This document shows positions 29,603-38,911 of a DNA stretch of 64,000 nt, piece after piece. Position numbers and translations under genes: made by a program. How positions within the stretch are numbered: position 1 is the first letter of the stretch; each line of letters starts with the position of its first letter. The notes below the pieces were generated by a model. That model was not told the DNA's origin. It did not search any database and was given only the letters and a program-made list of their open reading frames with translations. The stretch is from Bacteroides sp. 519 (GTDB lineage: Bacteria; Bacteroidota; Bacteroidia; Bacteroidales; Bacteroidaceae): contig NZ_QVMJ01000006.1 in NCBI RefSeq assembly GCF_010500955.1, forward strand, positions 1-64,000, in the 5' to 3' direction.

Positions 29603-30421
29603 ATGAAGAAATTATTAATAATCACATTAACAATTACACTACTTATTTCTTGCGATAATGATCCCAGTCCATATATAATTAAACCATCATGTAATAAATC
29701 CTATATTGGAGCATTCATCAAATGCGATTCGCTGAAAATAACCCATGCTGATGGATTGGTTATAGATGAAGAAAATAAATTATGCTATTGGTTAGAAGAC
29801 TCTTCTCAAGAAAACATTGTTATAGGAGTCAATGGACAGCAACCCACATGCCAAAAGTATCCTACTAATTATTTCTGCCAATTTCCTTATATCGGTTCTA
29901 CTGATATTTTAATGTCAAATGGAGATAATCCAAATGATCCATATTATTTAGACATACAGGCGCAATATGATAAATACATTGAGGAAGTTGGCGACACAAC
30001 ATATAATAAGGCAGGAGGGCGTGGTGTTATTGTATCATGCGTTTCAATAAAAAACATCTCCATTACAGCAAATAAGGAATTTGATAAAAATTACCCTGCT
30101 AACACCGATCTAAGTTCATTCTTCCTTATTCTTTTTGACGATATATATGCAACCATTAAAAATAATTATATACATGTCCCAGAATCATATACATTCTGCT
30201 ATTTAAATCATGTTCCTTCCATAGATAATCCAGAATCATGGCGTTGCCTATCCAAAACAAATCTGGAAGATTATTTGTTTACAGAAGCATTCTGGCTGCT
30301 GTTTCTAAACAGAAAACCCGAAAAAACAGACACCTATACATTCCACATTAAAATAACATTTGCAGATGGAACAGTATTGGAAAACGATGCACCGCCAATT
30401 GTGATAAAAGGCAAAAACTAA
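29603..30421 (+). CDS. Lipoprotein of unknown function
   Basis: This 272-residue protein has a lipoprotein signal (MKKLLIITLTITLLISC, Cys17, followed by DND). It has several cysteines early in the mature part and an all-beta look, ending with a hydrophilic KGKN. I do not recognise the family with certainty (a DUF5034-type protein is possible). It follows the C10 protease by 21 bases and ends at a strong terminator, so it is the last gene of the protease operon. Confidence 0.65.
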   Translation: MKKLLIITLTITLLISCDNDPSPYIIKPSCNKSYIGAFIKCDSLKITHADGLVIDEENKLCYWLEDSSQENIVIGVNGQQPTCQKYPTNYFCQFPYIGSTDILMSNGDNPNDPYYLDIQAQYDKYIEEVGDTTYNKAGGRGVIVSCVSIKNISITANKEFDKNYPANTDLSSFFLILFDDIYATIKNNYIHVPESYTFCYLNHVPSIDNPESWRCLSKTNLEDYLFTEAFWLLFLNRKPEKTDTYTFHIKITFADGTVLENDAPPIVIKGKN

Positions 30422-30439
30422 ATATTTAAAAGCGTTAAC

Positions 30440-30495
30440 CATAGATTAATAGATTGGCAACATATTGCAATCTGTTAATCTATGCTGTTTTTCTT
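30440..30495 (+). terminator. Intrinsic terminator of the protease operon
   Basis: A 17-bp stem (30440-30456 with 30468-30484) has one G-U pair and an 11-base loop, and is followed by CTGTTTTTCTT. It lies just before the next promoter. Confidence 0.8.
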
Positions 30496-30523
30496 ATCTT
30501 GCACCCAACAATTAACGTAATAA
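30495..30523 (+). promoter_or_regulatory. Second copy of the shared promoter/leader
   Basis: A weaker -7 box TATCTTG (one T short of TAnnTTTG) is followed by the same CAACAATTAACGTAATAA as at 27532, at the same spacing, and then by an identical ATGAGAACGAAACTACTA start. This suggests a duplicated, co-regulated promoter. Confidence 0.6.
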
Positions 30524-30526
30524 GCA

Positions 30527-31714
30527 ATGAGAACGAAACTACTATTTATTTCCTGTATTATTAGTTCTTTAGTATCTGCTCAAGAGAATCAGCGGCTGAT
30601 TACAGGGCAAATAATAGATTGTATAACTAAAGAGTTATTGCCCTATGCTACAATTTATACAACTAAAACGCATGGTGCAATATCCAATCAAGAAGGTTTC
30701 TTCTCTATCGAAGTAGGGTCGGAGAATTCGAATATAACAATTTCGTATGTTGGTTATGAAAAGAAGATATATTCAATTAATGAAATTCCAACAATTATTG
30801 AGCTCCAACCTCTTACAGTTAATTTGTCTGATGTTATAATAACACCAATTGATTGCGCAAACATAGTAAATAAGTTGTTTGAAAAATACAGTCAAGTGGT
30901 ACAAACAAAGAACCAAACCCCTAAACGCTTTTTTTATCGGCAAACCACAAAAACCGATAATACATGCAATGAAATCTTGGAGGCTTTTTTCAGTGCAACT
31001 TCTCTGCTTTGTATTCGAGAATTAGAGTTAGTTGAAGGACGATATGCAGAATTATTACCCGATTCATTAAATCAATGTCAATATATGACTTTTACGAACT
31101 ATATTCAATATTCTCAGTTTACGTTGATTGATCCCAAAAAGGACAAAAAAGATAAGCTCATAGTGCCTCTCAGAGCTGACTTTTCCGATTTTTATGATTT
31201 GTCTATTGATGCTCTTGGCCACAAGGATATTTATGAAATAAAATTCTTATCCAAAAAAAACATCAATAGGCCTATCGTTGAGGGTTCTTTATTTATTGAT
31301 CCTGAACAATTAACTATTCTAAAATTTGAAGGTAAAACAAGAAATGCTCCACCAACCGGTCGAGGAGGTAAACTTATTAAAAATCACAAACTCAATTTTT
31401 CTATTATCTACAAGCAAATAGATGAACTACCCATTGTAGAATCGGTAAATGTTCATAATTCTTTTGTCTGCATTGACTTCGGTGTATCGAATTCAGTGGA
31501 GATCAATTCTATCTTGTACAATTTAAACTTGGACACAAAAGAGAAAGGAAAGAAGATTTATCATAAAACAAATCTTATTGAATTAATCGCAAAAAGAAAA
31601 TACTCACCAGACTTTTGGACAAATAACGAAATAATAAAACGTACGCCATTGGAAGATAGTGCAATTAGCATTTTTGAAAAAGAAAATAAGTTTGGAACAT
31701 ATTCAAATGAATAA
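30527..31714 (+). CDS. Carboxypeptidase-regulatory-like domain protein, secreted
   Basis: This 395-residue protein has a signal peptide (MRTKLLFISCIISSLVSA) and then a carboxypeptidase-D regulatory-like beta domain at residues 22-100 (ITGQIIDCITKELLPYATIY ... GFFSIEV ... ISYVGYEKKIY). The remaining 290 residues have no motif I recognise. Many Bacteroidota proteins of this build lack the TonB-dependent barrel and are periplasmic or outer-membrane associated. Its promoter leader is a copy of that before the C10 protease operon, so the two are probably co-expressed. Confidence 0.75.
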   Translation: MRTKLLFISCIISSLVSAQENQRLITGQIIDCITKELLPYATIYTTKTHGAISNQEGFFSIEVGSENSNITISYVGYEKKIYSINEIPTIIELQPLTVNLSDVIITPIDCANIVNKLFEKYSQVVQTKNQTPKRFFYRQTTKTDNTCNEILEAFFSATSLLCIRELELVEGRYAELLPDSLNQCQYMTFTNYIQYSQFTLIDPKKDKKDKLIVPLRADFSDFYDLSIDALGHKDIYEIKFLSKKNINRPIVEGSLFIDPEQLTILKFEGKTRNAPPTGRGGKLIKNHKLNFSIIYKQIDELPIVESVNVHNSFVCIDFGVSNSVEINSILYNLNLDTKEKGKKIYHKTNLIELIAKRKYSPDFWTNNEIIKRTPLEDSAISIFEKENKFGTYSNE

Positions 31715-31808
31715 AGTTCTTATTATCATGAAGGAGATTTGGATATAACACGAACATAACATACTTTTACTTCTATTTCATTTACATTGTTCAACAAGAA
31801 GAAAAAGT

Positions 31809-34007
31809 ATGAAAAAAGTTCTGTTGATTTGCATTCTTGCATCCATCCTCATTTCTTGCATACAGCAAAAAGACAATTCCATGTCTTTTAATGAGGCTAG
31901 TATATACGAATATAATCCAAACAATTACCTTTTCACAAATAAATGGTATAAACAAAAAGGAGATGTTAGGCTCGATACATTGAATTTATATCGAAAGGAG
32001 AAGTCGTTACACTTAACATCTCGCAAAGACAGTGCAATCTCCGCAGTTTATTTCTTTGATTTGTCCGAAATAGAAGGCCGCACCTTAACCGTTACTGGGA
32101 AATATAAGGTTAGGAAATCGCTGGAGGCGGAACTAACATTTTATTTGAAACCATTAAAAAACGAAGATGCAACAGACTCTGTTTCTATAACTCACCTGAA
32201 TACAGCAAAATGGCATGATTTCCGTCTTACAATCCCCTTATTAACCGAATCTAAAGAAGCATCATTTTGGGTTCTAGGTACAAAAGAGATAGATTTACTT
32301 CTCAGTGATTGCGAGGCATGGATTGACAACGATTGGGCTTTATCCGATTTTATAACCAAAAGCTATGATGCAACATTAGATGTAGAGTTTGACCAAGGGT
32401 CGGGTATTGATTTGGGAGAACTAACCACAGAAAAGCTTCAAAACATAAAAGTTCTTTGCCGGATATGGGGATTTATGAAATACTATCATCCTGCAGTTAC
32501 CAAAGGAAATTACAACTGGGATTATGAGTTGTTCAGGGTTCTCCCCTGGATAGCTGGTGCAAAAAACAAGGATGAAAGAAATGAACTCTTAAGCAAATGG
32601 ATTGATAAATATGGTTCAATAAAAGAAACTTCATCTTATGCAATAGTGGATTCTTCTAAATATTCGCGTTTTATCAATCTGGATTGGATAAATGATTCTG
32701 AGATATTCGATGAAAAGGTTATACTGAAACTTAATGGCATTAAAAATGCCAAACGAAGCCAAAAATTTAATTATTACTTGCCACATTATATAAAGCAGGT
32801 TAACAACACGCTTGCAGCAGAAAGAGAGAAAAAGTATACACACATTAGCTGGGAAGATCAAGGCTTTCGTATCCTTACATTCTTCAGACTGTGGAATTTA
32901 ATAGAATATTGTTTCCCTTATACAGAGTATATGGATTGCGCATGGGATGCAATGATTGATGAATACATACCAGTCTTTTTTTCTCCCACGGATCAGGAAG
33001 ATTATGCACTATCAATCAGGAAACTTGTTGCAGAAATAGATGATTCACATGGTATGATGGTAATTCCCTACAACCAACTGTATGAAATGCCTCATTACCC
33101 TATTCGTAAAAAGAACAAGGTGCCAGTAGAATTGATTTTCACAGCCGATAATTACATTGTTGTGAAATCCACAGAAAGTATTCATTTTAACCGGGGAGAT
33201 ATACTATTGTCGGTAAATGGAAAAGAAGTAGATAAGATTATAGAAGAGATGAGTCCGTATATTATTGCCTCAAACAAAGGCGGATTAATAAGGAAAGTAC
33301 TACAATATTTACTCTGCACCAACTCCGACCAATTGCAAGTAGAAATAATGCGGAAGGGTAAAAAAGAGTCTTTTGTTATTAAAGACTTTAGAAAGAACAG
33401 GCAAAAAACAAATACAAACTGGGGAGAAATATACCAGCTAGACAGCAAAAACATACTTCATTGCTATGGACAAAAAAACGCAGAAGAAATAAGAGATATG
33501 CTATTGAGGAACATGAATTCGAAAGGATTTATTGTAGATTTAAGAATTGGCTTTGATAATCTGACCCTCCTTCCTGAGTTATTACTATCTAACCCACCAT
33601 TATGGTTGTCGCAAAACAACAAATCTTTCCCAGGGAATTATCAGGCAATTGCCGAATACAATAAAACACCAGAAGTTATTCCGGAGCCAATGTATAAAGG
33701 AAAAATATTTATACTGGTTGATGAATATACACAAAGTGCCAGAGAATCATGGGCTATGTGGTTTCAAACATTTCCAAATAGCATTACTATAGGCAGGCAA
33801 ACAGCTGGGACAAACGGCAATATATCTCAGGTGTTTTTGCCTGGCAATATAGAATTTGTATATACACAACTAGGTGCCTATTACCCCAATTGGGAAATGC
33901 TTCAACGTAAAGGACTGAAAATAGATATTCATGTATCACCAACCCGGCAAGACATAACAGAAGAACGTGATGTTTGGATAGAGAAGGTAATAGAGGCCAT
34001 GGAATAA
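31809..34007 (+). CDS. S41-family peptidase-like lipoprotein
   Basis: This 732-residue protein has a lipoprotein signal (MKKVLLICILASILISC), an N-terminal beta-sandwich (about 40-185), helical linkers, a PDZ-like region (FNRGDILLSVNGKEVDKIIE) and an S41 core. The probable nucleophile is Ser in YTQSARESWAMW, and a DDSHG motif is present. The Lys-bearing motif of CtpA-type S41 enzymes (GxKTxGK) reads GRQTAGTNG, so a Ser/Lys dyad is unlikely; a tricorn-like Ser/His/Glu arrangement would fit. It is probably exported and lipid-anchored. It follows the carboxypeptidase-regulatory-like gene by 94 bases and may be in its operon. Confidence 0.8.
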   Translation: MKKVLLICILASILISCIQQKDNSMSFNEASIYEYNPNNYLFTNKWYKQKGDVRLDTLNLYRKEKSLHLTSRKDSAISAVYFFDLSEIEGRTLTVTGKYKVRKSLEAELTFYLKPLKNEDATDSVSITHLNTAKWHDFRLTIPLLTESKEASFWVLGTKEIDLLLSDCEAWIDNDWALSDFITKSYDATLDVEFDQGSGIDLGELTTEKLQNIKVLCRIWGFMKYYHPAVTKGNYNWDYELFRVLPWIAGAKNKDERNELLSKWIDKYGSIKETSSYAIVDSSKYSRFINLDWINDSEIFDEKVILKLNGIKNAKRSQKFNYYLPHYIKQVNNTLAAEREKKYTHISWEDQGFRILTFFRLWNLIEYCFPYTEYMDCAWDAMIDEYIPVFFSPTDQEDYALSIRKLVAEIDDSHGMMVIPYNQLYEMPHYPIRKKNKVPVELIFTADNYIVVKSTESIHFNRGDILLSVNGKEVDKIIEEMSPYIIASNKGGLIRKVLQYLLCTNSDQLQVEIMRKGKKESFVIKDFRKNRQKTNTNWGEIYQLDSKNILHCYGQKNAEEIRDMLLRNMNSKGFIVDLRIGFDNLTLLPELLLSNPPLWLSQNNKSFPGNYQAIAEYNKTPEVIPEPMYKGKIFILVDEYTQSARESWAMWFQTFPNSITIGRQTAGTNGNISQVFLPGNIEFVYTQLGAYYPNWEMLQRKGLKIDIHVSPTRQDITEERDVWIEKVIEAME

Positions 34008-34020
34008 TATCCGAGCACAA

Positions 34021-34141
34021 GGTAAAGCCGCCTATGCAATGATGTTAGGCCGTTGCCCTATTTTGAGTATTGTACGACAAAAGCGAAGCCTCCGTGTTCA
34101 GCACAAGGAAAAGCTCAGTGTTTCTGTGACTCTGTGTTTAA
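34021..34141. repeat. Half copy of the 51-bp-arm palindrome, overlapping purN
   Basis: Bases about 34088-34139 are one arm of the family at 22851 and 52713 (GTGTTCAGCACAAGGAAAAG and onward). The preceding stretch (CTATTTTGAGTATTGTACGA and onward) is the reverse complement of bases just inside the 52713 element. The second arm is absent. The arm runs into purN and encodes its last residues. Confidence 0.8.
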
Positions 34142-34699
34142 AACCTCTTTAATTACTCGTGGAAAATGCTCGTACTCTAATGCATGAACCTTGGCCGCAA
34201 CAGTTTCGTACGTATCGGCAGGAGTAACCTCGCATGTAAATTGGGCAATCATTTCACCCTTATCGTATTCTTCATTAACATAGTGTATGGTGATGCCACT
34301 CTCTGTTTCGCCTGCGGCTACAACAGCCTTATGAACATTATCGCCATACATACCTTTGCCACCATATTTAGGAAGAAGAGCCGGATGAATATTTATAATC
34401 TTATTTGGATAAGCATGCAGAATTGCTTCGGGGATTCGCAACAGGAAACCTGCCAGAACAATGAAATCAATATCGTTTTCCTTTAATACAGCTAGTATAT
34501 TATCGGCTTTATCCCATTCTTTTTTAAGGAACACTACCGACGGAATACCCAGATTACGAGCACGTTCCAATACATAAGCATCACTTTTGTTGGCTACAAT
34601 CAGTTTGATTTTAACAGTGTCATTCTCTTGGAAATAACGGGCGATATTTTCGGCATTTGAGCCCGAACCTGAAGCAAAAATTGCAATGTTTTTAGTCAT
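34115..34699 (-). CDS. purN: Phosphoribosylglycinamide formyltransferase
   Basis: PurN transfers a formyl group from 10-formyl-THF to GAR in purine synthesis. The start at 34699 (MTKNIAIFASGSGSNAENI) matches the family; a Met 17 codons upstream adds an atypical tail. The active-site residues are visible: Asn and His in INIHPALLP, and Asp in EYDKGEMIAQ. The length (194) is normal. The last seven codons (NTESQKH) and the stop are encoded by the palindromic-repeat arm, so the natural C-terminus has been replaced. It diverges from acpP. Confidence 0.95.
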   Translation of the reverse strand: MTKNIAIFASGSGSNAENIARYFQENDTVKIKLIVANKSDAYVLERARNLGIPSVVFLKKEWDKADNILAVLKENDIDFIVLAGFLLRIPEAILHAYPNKIINIHPALLPKYGGKGMYGDNVHKAVVAAGETESGITIHYVNEEYDKGEMIAQFTCEVTPADTYETVAAKVHALEYEHFPRVIKEVLNTESQKH

Positions 34700-34848
34700 A
34701 TAAAGGTTGTTGTCTGCACAAAAAGGTGAAAAATGTGCAAGAAATTGCATTTTGTTAGTTAAATATTTGCTCGGAACAATAAATATTTATTCCTTTGCAC
34801 CGCAAAATTAAAGAAATAAATCTATTTATTAATTAAAAATTTAAAGTT

Positions 34849-35085
34849 ATGTCTGAAATTGCATCAAGAGTAAAAGCTATTATCGTCGATAAATTAGGCG
34901 TTGAAGAATCAGAAGTTACAAATGAAGCTAGCTTCACAAATGATTTGGGTGCAGACTCTCTTGACACTGTTGAACTTATCATGGAATTCGAAAAAGAATT
35001 CGGAATATCTATTCCTGATGATCAAGCAGAAAAGATTGGTACTGTAGGCGACGCTGTTTCGTATATCGAAAACGCTAATAAGTAA
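34849..35085 (+). CDS. acpP: Acyl carrier protein
   Basis: This 78-residue acidic protein has the phosphopantetheine serine in [10 protein letters not shown]. It carries growing acyl chains in type II fatty-acid synthesis. It is followed 15 bases later by fabF, the conserved Bacteroidales order acpP-fabF-rnc. Confidence 0.98.
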   Translation: MSEIASRVKAIIVDKLGVEESEVTNEASFTNDLGADSLDTVELIMEFEKEFGISIPDDQAEKIGTVGDAVSYIENANK

Positions 35086-35100
35086 TCTCTGTTTCATTAT

Positions 35101-36363
35101 ATGGAATTAAAAAGAGTTGTAGTAACAGGTCTCGGCGCCATTACTCCCATTGGCAACAGCGTTCCCGAATTTTGGGAAAACCTTGTGAACGGGGTTAGTG
35201 GAGCAGGGCCTATTACTCATTTCGACGCATCACAATTTAAGACCCGTTTTGCATGCGAAGTGAAAAACTTCAATGCAACCAACTATATCGATCGTAAAGA
35301 AGCCCGTAAAATGGACCTTTACACACAATACGCCATTGCTGTAGCCAAAGAGGCTGTTGAAGACTCGGGTCTGGATGTGGAGAAAGAAGATTTAAACAGA
35401 ATTGGCGTTATCTTTGGAGCCGGTATCGGAGGTATTAATACATTCGAAGATGAGGTTGGCAACTATGCCCTCAATAAAGACAAAGGCCCCAAATTCAATC
35501 CGTTTTTTATCCCCAAAATGATATCTGACATTGCAGCCGGACAAATTTCGATTATGTACGGTTTCCATGGTCCCAACTATGCTACATGTTCAGCATGTGC
35601 CACTTCTACTAATGCTATTGCCGATGCTTTCAACCTGATTCGCTTAGGTAAAGCCAATGTAATAGTAAGTGGTGGTTCCGAAGCAGCTATTGCTGCGGCC
35701 GGCGTAGGAGGTTTCAATGCTATGCACGCTTTGTCTACCCGTAATGAGGAAGCAGAAAAGGCATCACGTCCTTTCAGTGCAAGCCGCGACGGATTTGTTA
35801 TGGGCGAAGGCGGAGGCTGTTTAATTCTGGAAGAACTTGAACATGCACTTGCACGTGGAGCAAAAATCTATGCCGAAGTAGCTGGTACAGGGCTTTCGGG
35901 TGATGCTTACCACCTTACAGCTTCGCATCCCGAAGGATTAGGAGCCAAATTGGTGATGAGAAATGCTTTGGAAGATGCCGAAATGAAACCGGAAGAGGTT
36001 GATTACATCAACGTTCACGGAACTTCAACACCTGTTGGAGATATTTCGGAAGTAAAAGCGATAAAGGATGTTTTCGGTGATCATGCTTACAAACTGAACA
36101 TCAGCTCAAGTAAGTCAATGACTGGTCACTTGTTAGGAGCAGCTGGTGCTGTAGAGTCTATTGCAAGTATCCTTGCAATTAAGAACGGCATTGTACCTCC
36201 AACAATTAACCATACCGAAGGTGATAACGACGAGAACATTGATTATGACCTTAACTTTACCTTTAACAAAGCTCAACAACGCGAAGTAAAGGTTGCCCTC
36301 TCCAATACATTTGGATTTGGTGGTCATAACGCTTGTATTATTTTTAAGAAATTCGCTGATTAA
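35101..36363 (+). CDS. fabF: 3-oxoacyl-ACP synthase II
   Basis: This 420-residue KAS II condenses malonyl-ACP with acyl-ACP. The catalytic Cys is in CSACATSTNAIADA, and the two active-site histidines are in NVHGTSTPVGD and SMTGHLLGAAG. The C-terminal NTFGFGGHNACIIF is typical. The length is normal. It follows acpP directly and is followed four bases after its stop by rnc. Confidence 0.98.
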   Translation: MELKRVVVTGLGAITPIGNSVPEFWENLVNGVSGAGPITHFDASQFKTRFACEVKNFNATNYIDRKEARKMDLYTQYAIAVAKEAVEDSGLDVEKEDLNRIGVIFGAGIGGINTFEDEVGNYALNKDKGPKFNPFFIPKMISDIAAGQISIMYGFHGPNYATCSACATSTNAIADAFNLIRLGKANVIVSGGSEAAIAAAGVGGFNAMHALSTRNEEAEKASRPFSASRDGFVMGEGGGCLILEELEHALARGAKIYAEVAGTGLSGDAYHLTASHPEGLGAKLVMRNALEDAEMKPEEVDYINVHGTSTPVGDISEVKAIKDVFGDHAYKLNISSSKSMTGHLLGAAGAVESIASILAIKNGIVPPTINHTEGDNDENIDYDLNFTFNKAQQREVKVALSNTFGFGGHNACIIFKKFAD

Positions 36364-36367
36364 TATC

Positions 36368-37273
36368 GTGCTTAAAAATACAATAGATAGAATAAGACTC
36401 TTGTTCCGTAGGAATGCAGAGTCTTATTTGTGTTTCTATCATATACTTGGCTTTTTCCCTGGCAACATCAAGGTATACCAACAGGCTTTACTTCATAAAT
36501 CATCTTCCGTACGTTCGGAAAAAGGACGTCCGGTAAACAATGAACGTCTGGAGTTTTTAGGCGATGCCATTCTCGATGCCGTTGTGGGCGATATTGTTTA
36601 TCGCCATTTCGAGGGTAAAAGAGAGGGATTCTTAACCAATACCCGTTCAAAAATAGTTCAACGAGACACCCTCAATAAGCTGGCTGTAGAAATTGGCCTC
36701 GACAAGCTTATAAAGTATTCAACCCGATCATCGTCGCACAACAGTTATATGTACGGTAATGCTTTCGAAGCATTTATTGGTGCCATATACTTGGATCAGG
36801 GTTATGATAAATGCAAGAAATTTATCGAAGAAAGAATCATTGCACGCTACATCGACCTGGATAAACTATCGAAGAAGGAAGTTAACTTTAAGTCGAAGTT
36901 AATAGAGTGGTGCCAAAAGAATAAAGTCGAAGTTTCTTTTGAACTGATAGAACAAAGCCTGGATAAAAACTCTAATCCTATTTTCCAAACTGAGGTTTTA
37001 ATAGAGAACATCTCTGCCGGCCATGGCGAAGGATACTCTAAAAAGGAATCGCAACAGAATGCGGCAAAAATGGCACTTAAGAAGATAAAATCATCACAAG
37101 AGTTTGTGGTATCTATTCATGTTGCCAAAGAAGAAAACATGGTACCCGAGGAAGAAAACCTTGAGGTAGAAAGCATTGAAACAGAAGATCCTGAAGTAGA
37201 AAACCCAGAAACTGTAGATTCAGAAGTAGAAAGTTCTTCTGATGAATTTGAAATCGAAACCACTGAAGAGTAG
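36368..37273 (+). CDS. rnc: Ribonuclease III
   Basis: The start is taken as GTG at 36368, four bases after the fabF stop (VLKNTIDRIRLLF); the frame open further upstream overlaps fabF and is unlike the family. The nuclease signature NNERLEFLGDAILDAVVGD is complete. A dsRNA-binding domain follows (about residues 160-235, with GEGYSKKESQQNAAKMALKK). A 45-residue acidic tail (EEENLEVESIETEDPEVE-like) ends the protein. It processes rRNA and other structured RNAs. It terminates at a hairpin shared with the next, convergent gene. Confidence 0.95.
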   Translation: MLKNTIDRIRLLFRRNAESYLCFYHILGFFPGNIKVYQQALLHKSSSVRSEKGRPVNNERLEFLGDAILDAVVGDIVYRHFEGKREGFLTNTRSKIVQRDTLNKLAVEIGLDKLIKYSTRSSSHNSYMYGNAFEAFIGAIYLDQGYDKCKKFIEERIIARYIDLDKLSKKEVNFKSKLIEWCQKNKVEVSFELIEQSLDKNSNPIFQTEVLIENISAGHGEGYSKKESQQNAAKMALKKIKSSQEFVVSIHVAKEENMVPEEENLEVESIETEDPEVENPETVDSEVESSSDEFEIETTEE

Positions 37274-37295
37274 TGGGATTCTGTTTTATCCCACT
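37272..37295. terminator. Short hairpin between convergent genes
   Basis: An 8-bp stem (AGTGGGAT / ATCCCACT) with a T-rich 8-base loop overlaps the stop codons of rnc and the AAA-ATPase-like gene. It could end transcription from both sides, but the T-run is weak. Confidence 0.45.
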
Positions 37296-38848
37296 TCCCA
37301 TTCTCCCAAATTCCTTTCTGCAGAATTAAAATTAACTCCTACTTTCACCAACGTTCTGCTATCAGCAGTATAAGGTATCAGATATCCTTTTTCATCAATT
37401 TGTTGCAGGGCCTCTTCAACAGTACCATCCAATTTAAATTCAAATACATAAATATGGTTTTGGGTCTTCACCACCGCATCGGCACGACCACGGGCACTAC
37501 GTACTTCAGTCTCAATAAACTCACCCATTAACTTAAATACCAAATAGAACACTACTTGATAATGACGTTCGGTTTGGTCGCTTAGTTCGTAGGGAAAGTC
37601 AGCAAAAAAAGCCCTCAAACGTTGCATAAATGATGGTAGATCACCACTACGCAACTCACGTACAAAATGCAAAATGTGAAAAGCACGTTCACTATCCGTA
37701 ACAGATGAATAAAATGGTTGAAGAAATTTAAGAAATGCATACTTCACCTCTTCATTGGGAAAGCCGAGAGTATACATTTTAAATTCAGGATCATACTCTT
37801 TAATTGTAAGGTATCCGCTTTGGTAAATAAGTGGGATAGGGTTATTGACTTCTGCATGGTATTCAGTAAAAGAAGATTGTTCAGCTTCCACTCCATCAAT
37901 AAGGGTACGCAAGTCATAATCGCTCTGTTTCAAGAGGTCTACTAAAAAAGTAGGTGTTCCGGTTTGAAACCAATAGTTGTCTAAACGGTACTTTTGCAGT
38001 GCATTAAGTACACTGAAAGGGTTAAACATACCAGTACCATACTCATAAAAGTGATAACCATCATATAGAGCAGTCATTTTCTCTACTGTTTGTTCAAAAG
38101 TGAGGCGATTATACTCACCTACTTTTTCTATCTCGGGGCTAAATACCTGTACCAATTCTTTGCCTGTGATGCCACAAATTGTATCATAAGAAGGATCCAT
38201 GCTGATATCACTCAACTGATTCAAATCACTGAATACACTTACCTGTGCAAACTTTGTTACCCCAGTCAGAAACACAAAACGAAGATATCGGTCGGCACTT
38301 TTCAAAACACCATAAAAAGCTTTCAATGTTTTACGGTATTCGTCTAGTAGCGACTCATCAAGAATAGTTTGCAACAGTGGTTTATCGTATTCATCTATCA
38401 GTACCACTACGCCACGCCCGGTTTGTTCGTAGGCACGGCGAATAACACCAGAAAAACGGTCGGCAGGCGATTGCTCGCGCTCATCCTTTCCCCATTTATC
38501 TTCCCAGATGTTGAGGTGGCGACTTAATATCCCATTCAGGCGCTCTACACTTTCGTACTTTTCGGCATTTAGGTCAAGGTGTAGTATGGGGTATTGTATC
38601 CACTCTGTTTCCAGATTGGCAATAGCCAAACCTTCAAAAAGGTCTTTACGCCCTTCAAAGTACGATTCTAAAGTAGACAACAACAAGCTCTTACCAAACC
38701 GACGGGGACGGCTCAGGAAATAGGGTTTACCTCTATTAGCTATCTTCCATACCAGATCAGTTTTATCTACATAGAGGTAATGATCATTGCGAATTACTTC
38801 GAATGTTTGTATCCCAATCGGGAGTTTACGGTTGAAGTGAGCTGTCAT
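37286..38848 (-). CDS. AAA-ATPase-like / PD-(D/E)XK nuclease-like protein (paralogue 1)
   Basis: This 520-residue protein has an N-terminal AAA-ATPase-like region: PIGIQTFEVIRNDHYLYVDKT, Walker A RPRRFGKSLLLSTL and Walker B VVLIDEYDKPLL. Its C-terminal PD-(D/E)XK-type region has Asp in RGRADAVV and Glu-x-Lys in VFEFKL. This architecture occurs in many copies in Bacteroidota genomes and its function is not established. A close paralogue is at 58713-60290. Here it lies between rnc and the phosphofructokinase gene, which suggests insertion into a conserved block. Confidence 0.9.
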   Translation of the reverse strand: MTAHFNRKLPIGIQTFEVIRNDHYLYVDKTDLVWKIANRGKPYFLSRPRRFGKSLLLSTLESYFEGRKDLFEGLAIANLETEWIQYPILHLDLNAEKYESVERLNGILSRHLNIWEDKWGKDEREQSPADRFSGVIRRAYEQTGRGVVVLIDEYDKPLLQTILDESLLDEYRKTLKAFYGVLKSADRYLRFVFLTGVTKFAQVSVFSDLNQLSDISMDPSYDTICGITGKELVQVFSPEIEKVGEYNRLTFEQTVEKMTALYDGYHFYEYGTGMFNPFSVLNALQKYRLDNYWFQTGTPTFLVDLLKQSDYDLRTLIDGVEAEQSSFTEYHAEVNNPIPLIYQSGYLTIKEYDPEFKMYTLGFPNEEVKYAFLKFLQPFYSSVTDSERAFHILHFVRELRSGDLPSFMQRLRAFFADFPYELSDQTERHYQVVFYLVFKLMGEFIETEVRSARGRADAVVKTQNHIYVFEFKLDGTVEEALQQIDEKGYLIPYTADSRTLVKVGVNFNSAERNLGEWEVG

Positions 38849-38911
38849 TGCATGAATATTTTATACTTACTACAAATATAAATAAAAAAGTTGACATCCC
38901 GATCAAACGGC

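Noticed and set aside
22801..34141. An integrated prophage or conjugative element
   Set aside because: There is no integrase, relaxase, capsid or att-like direct repeat. Only a VirE-type gene, AT-rich content and repeats suggest past mobility.
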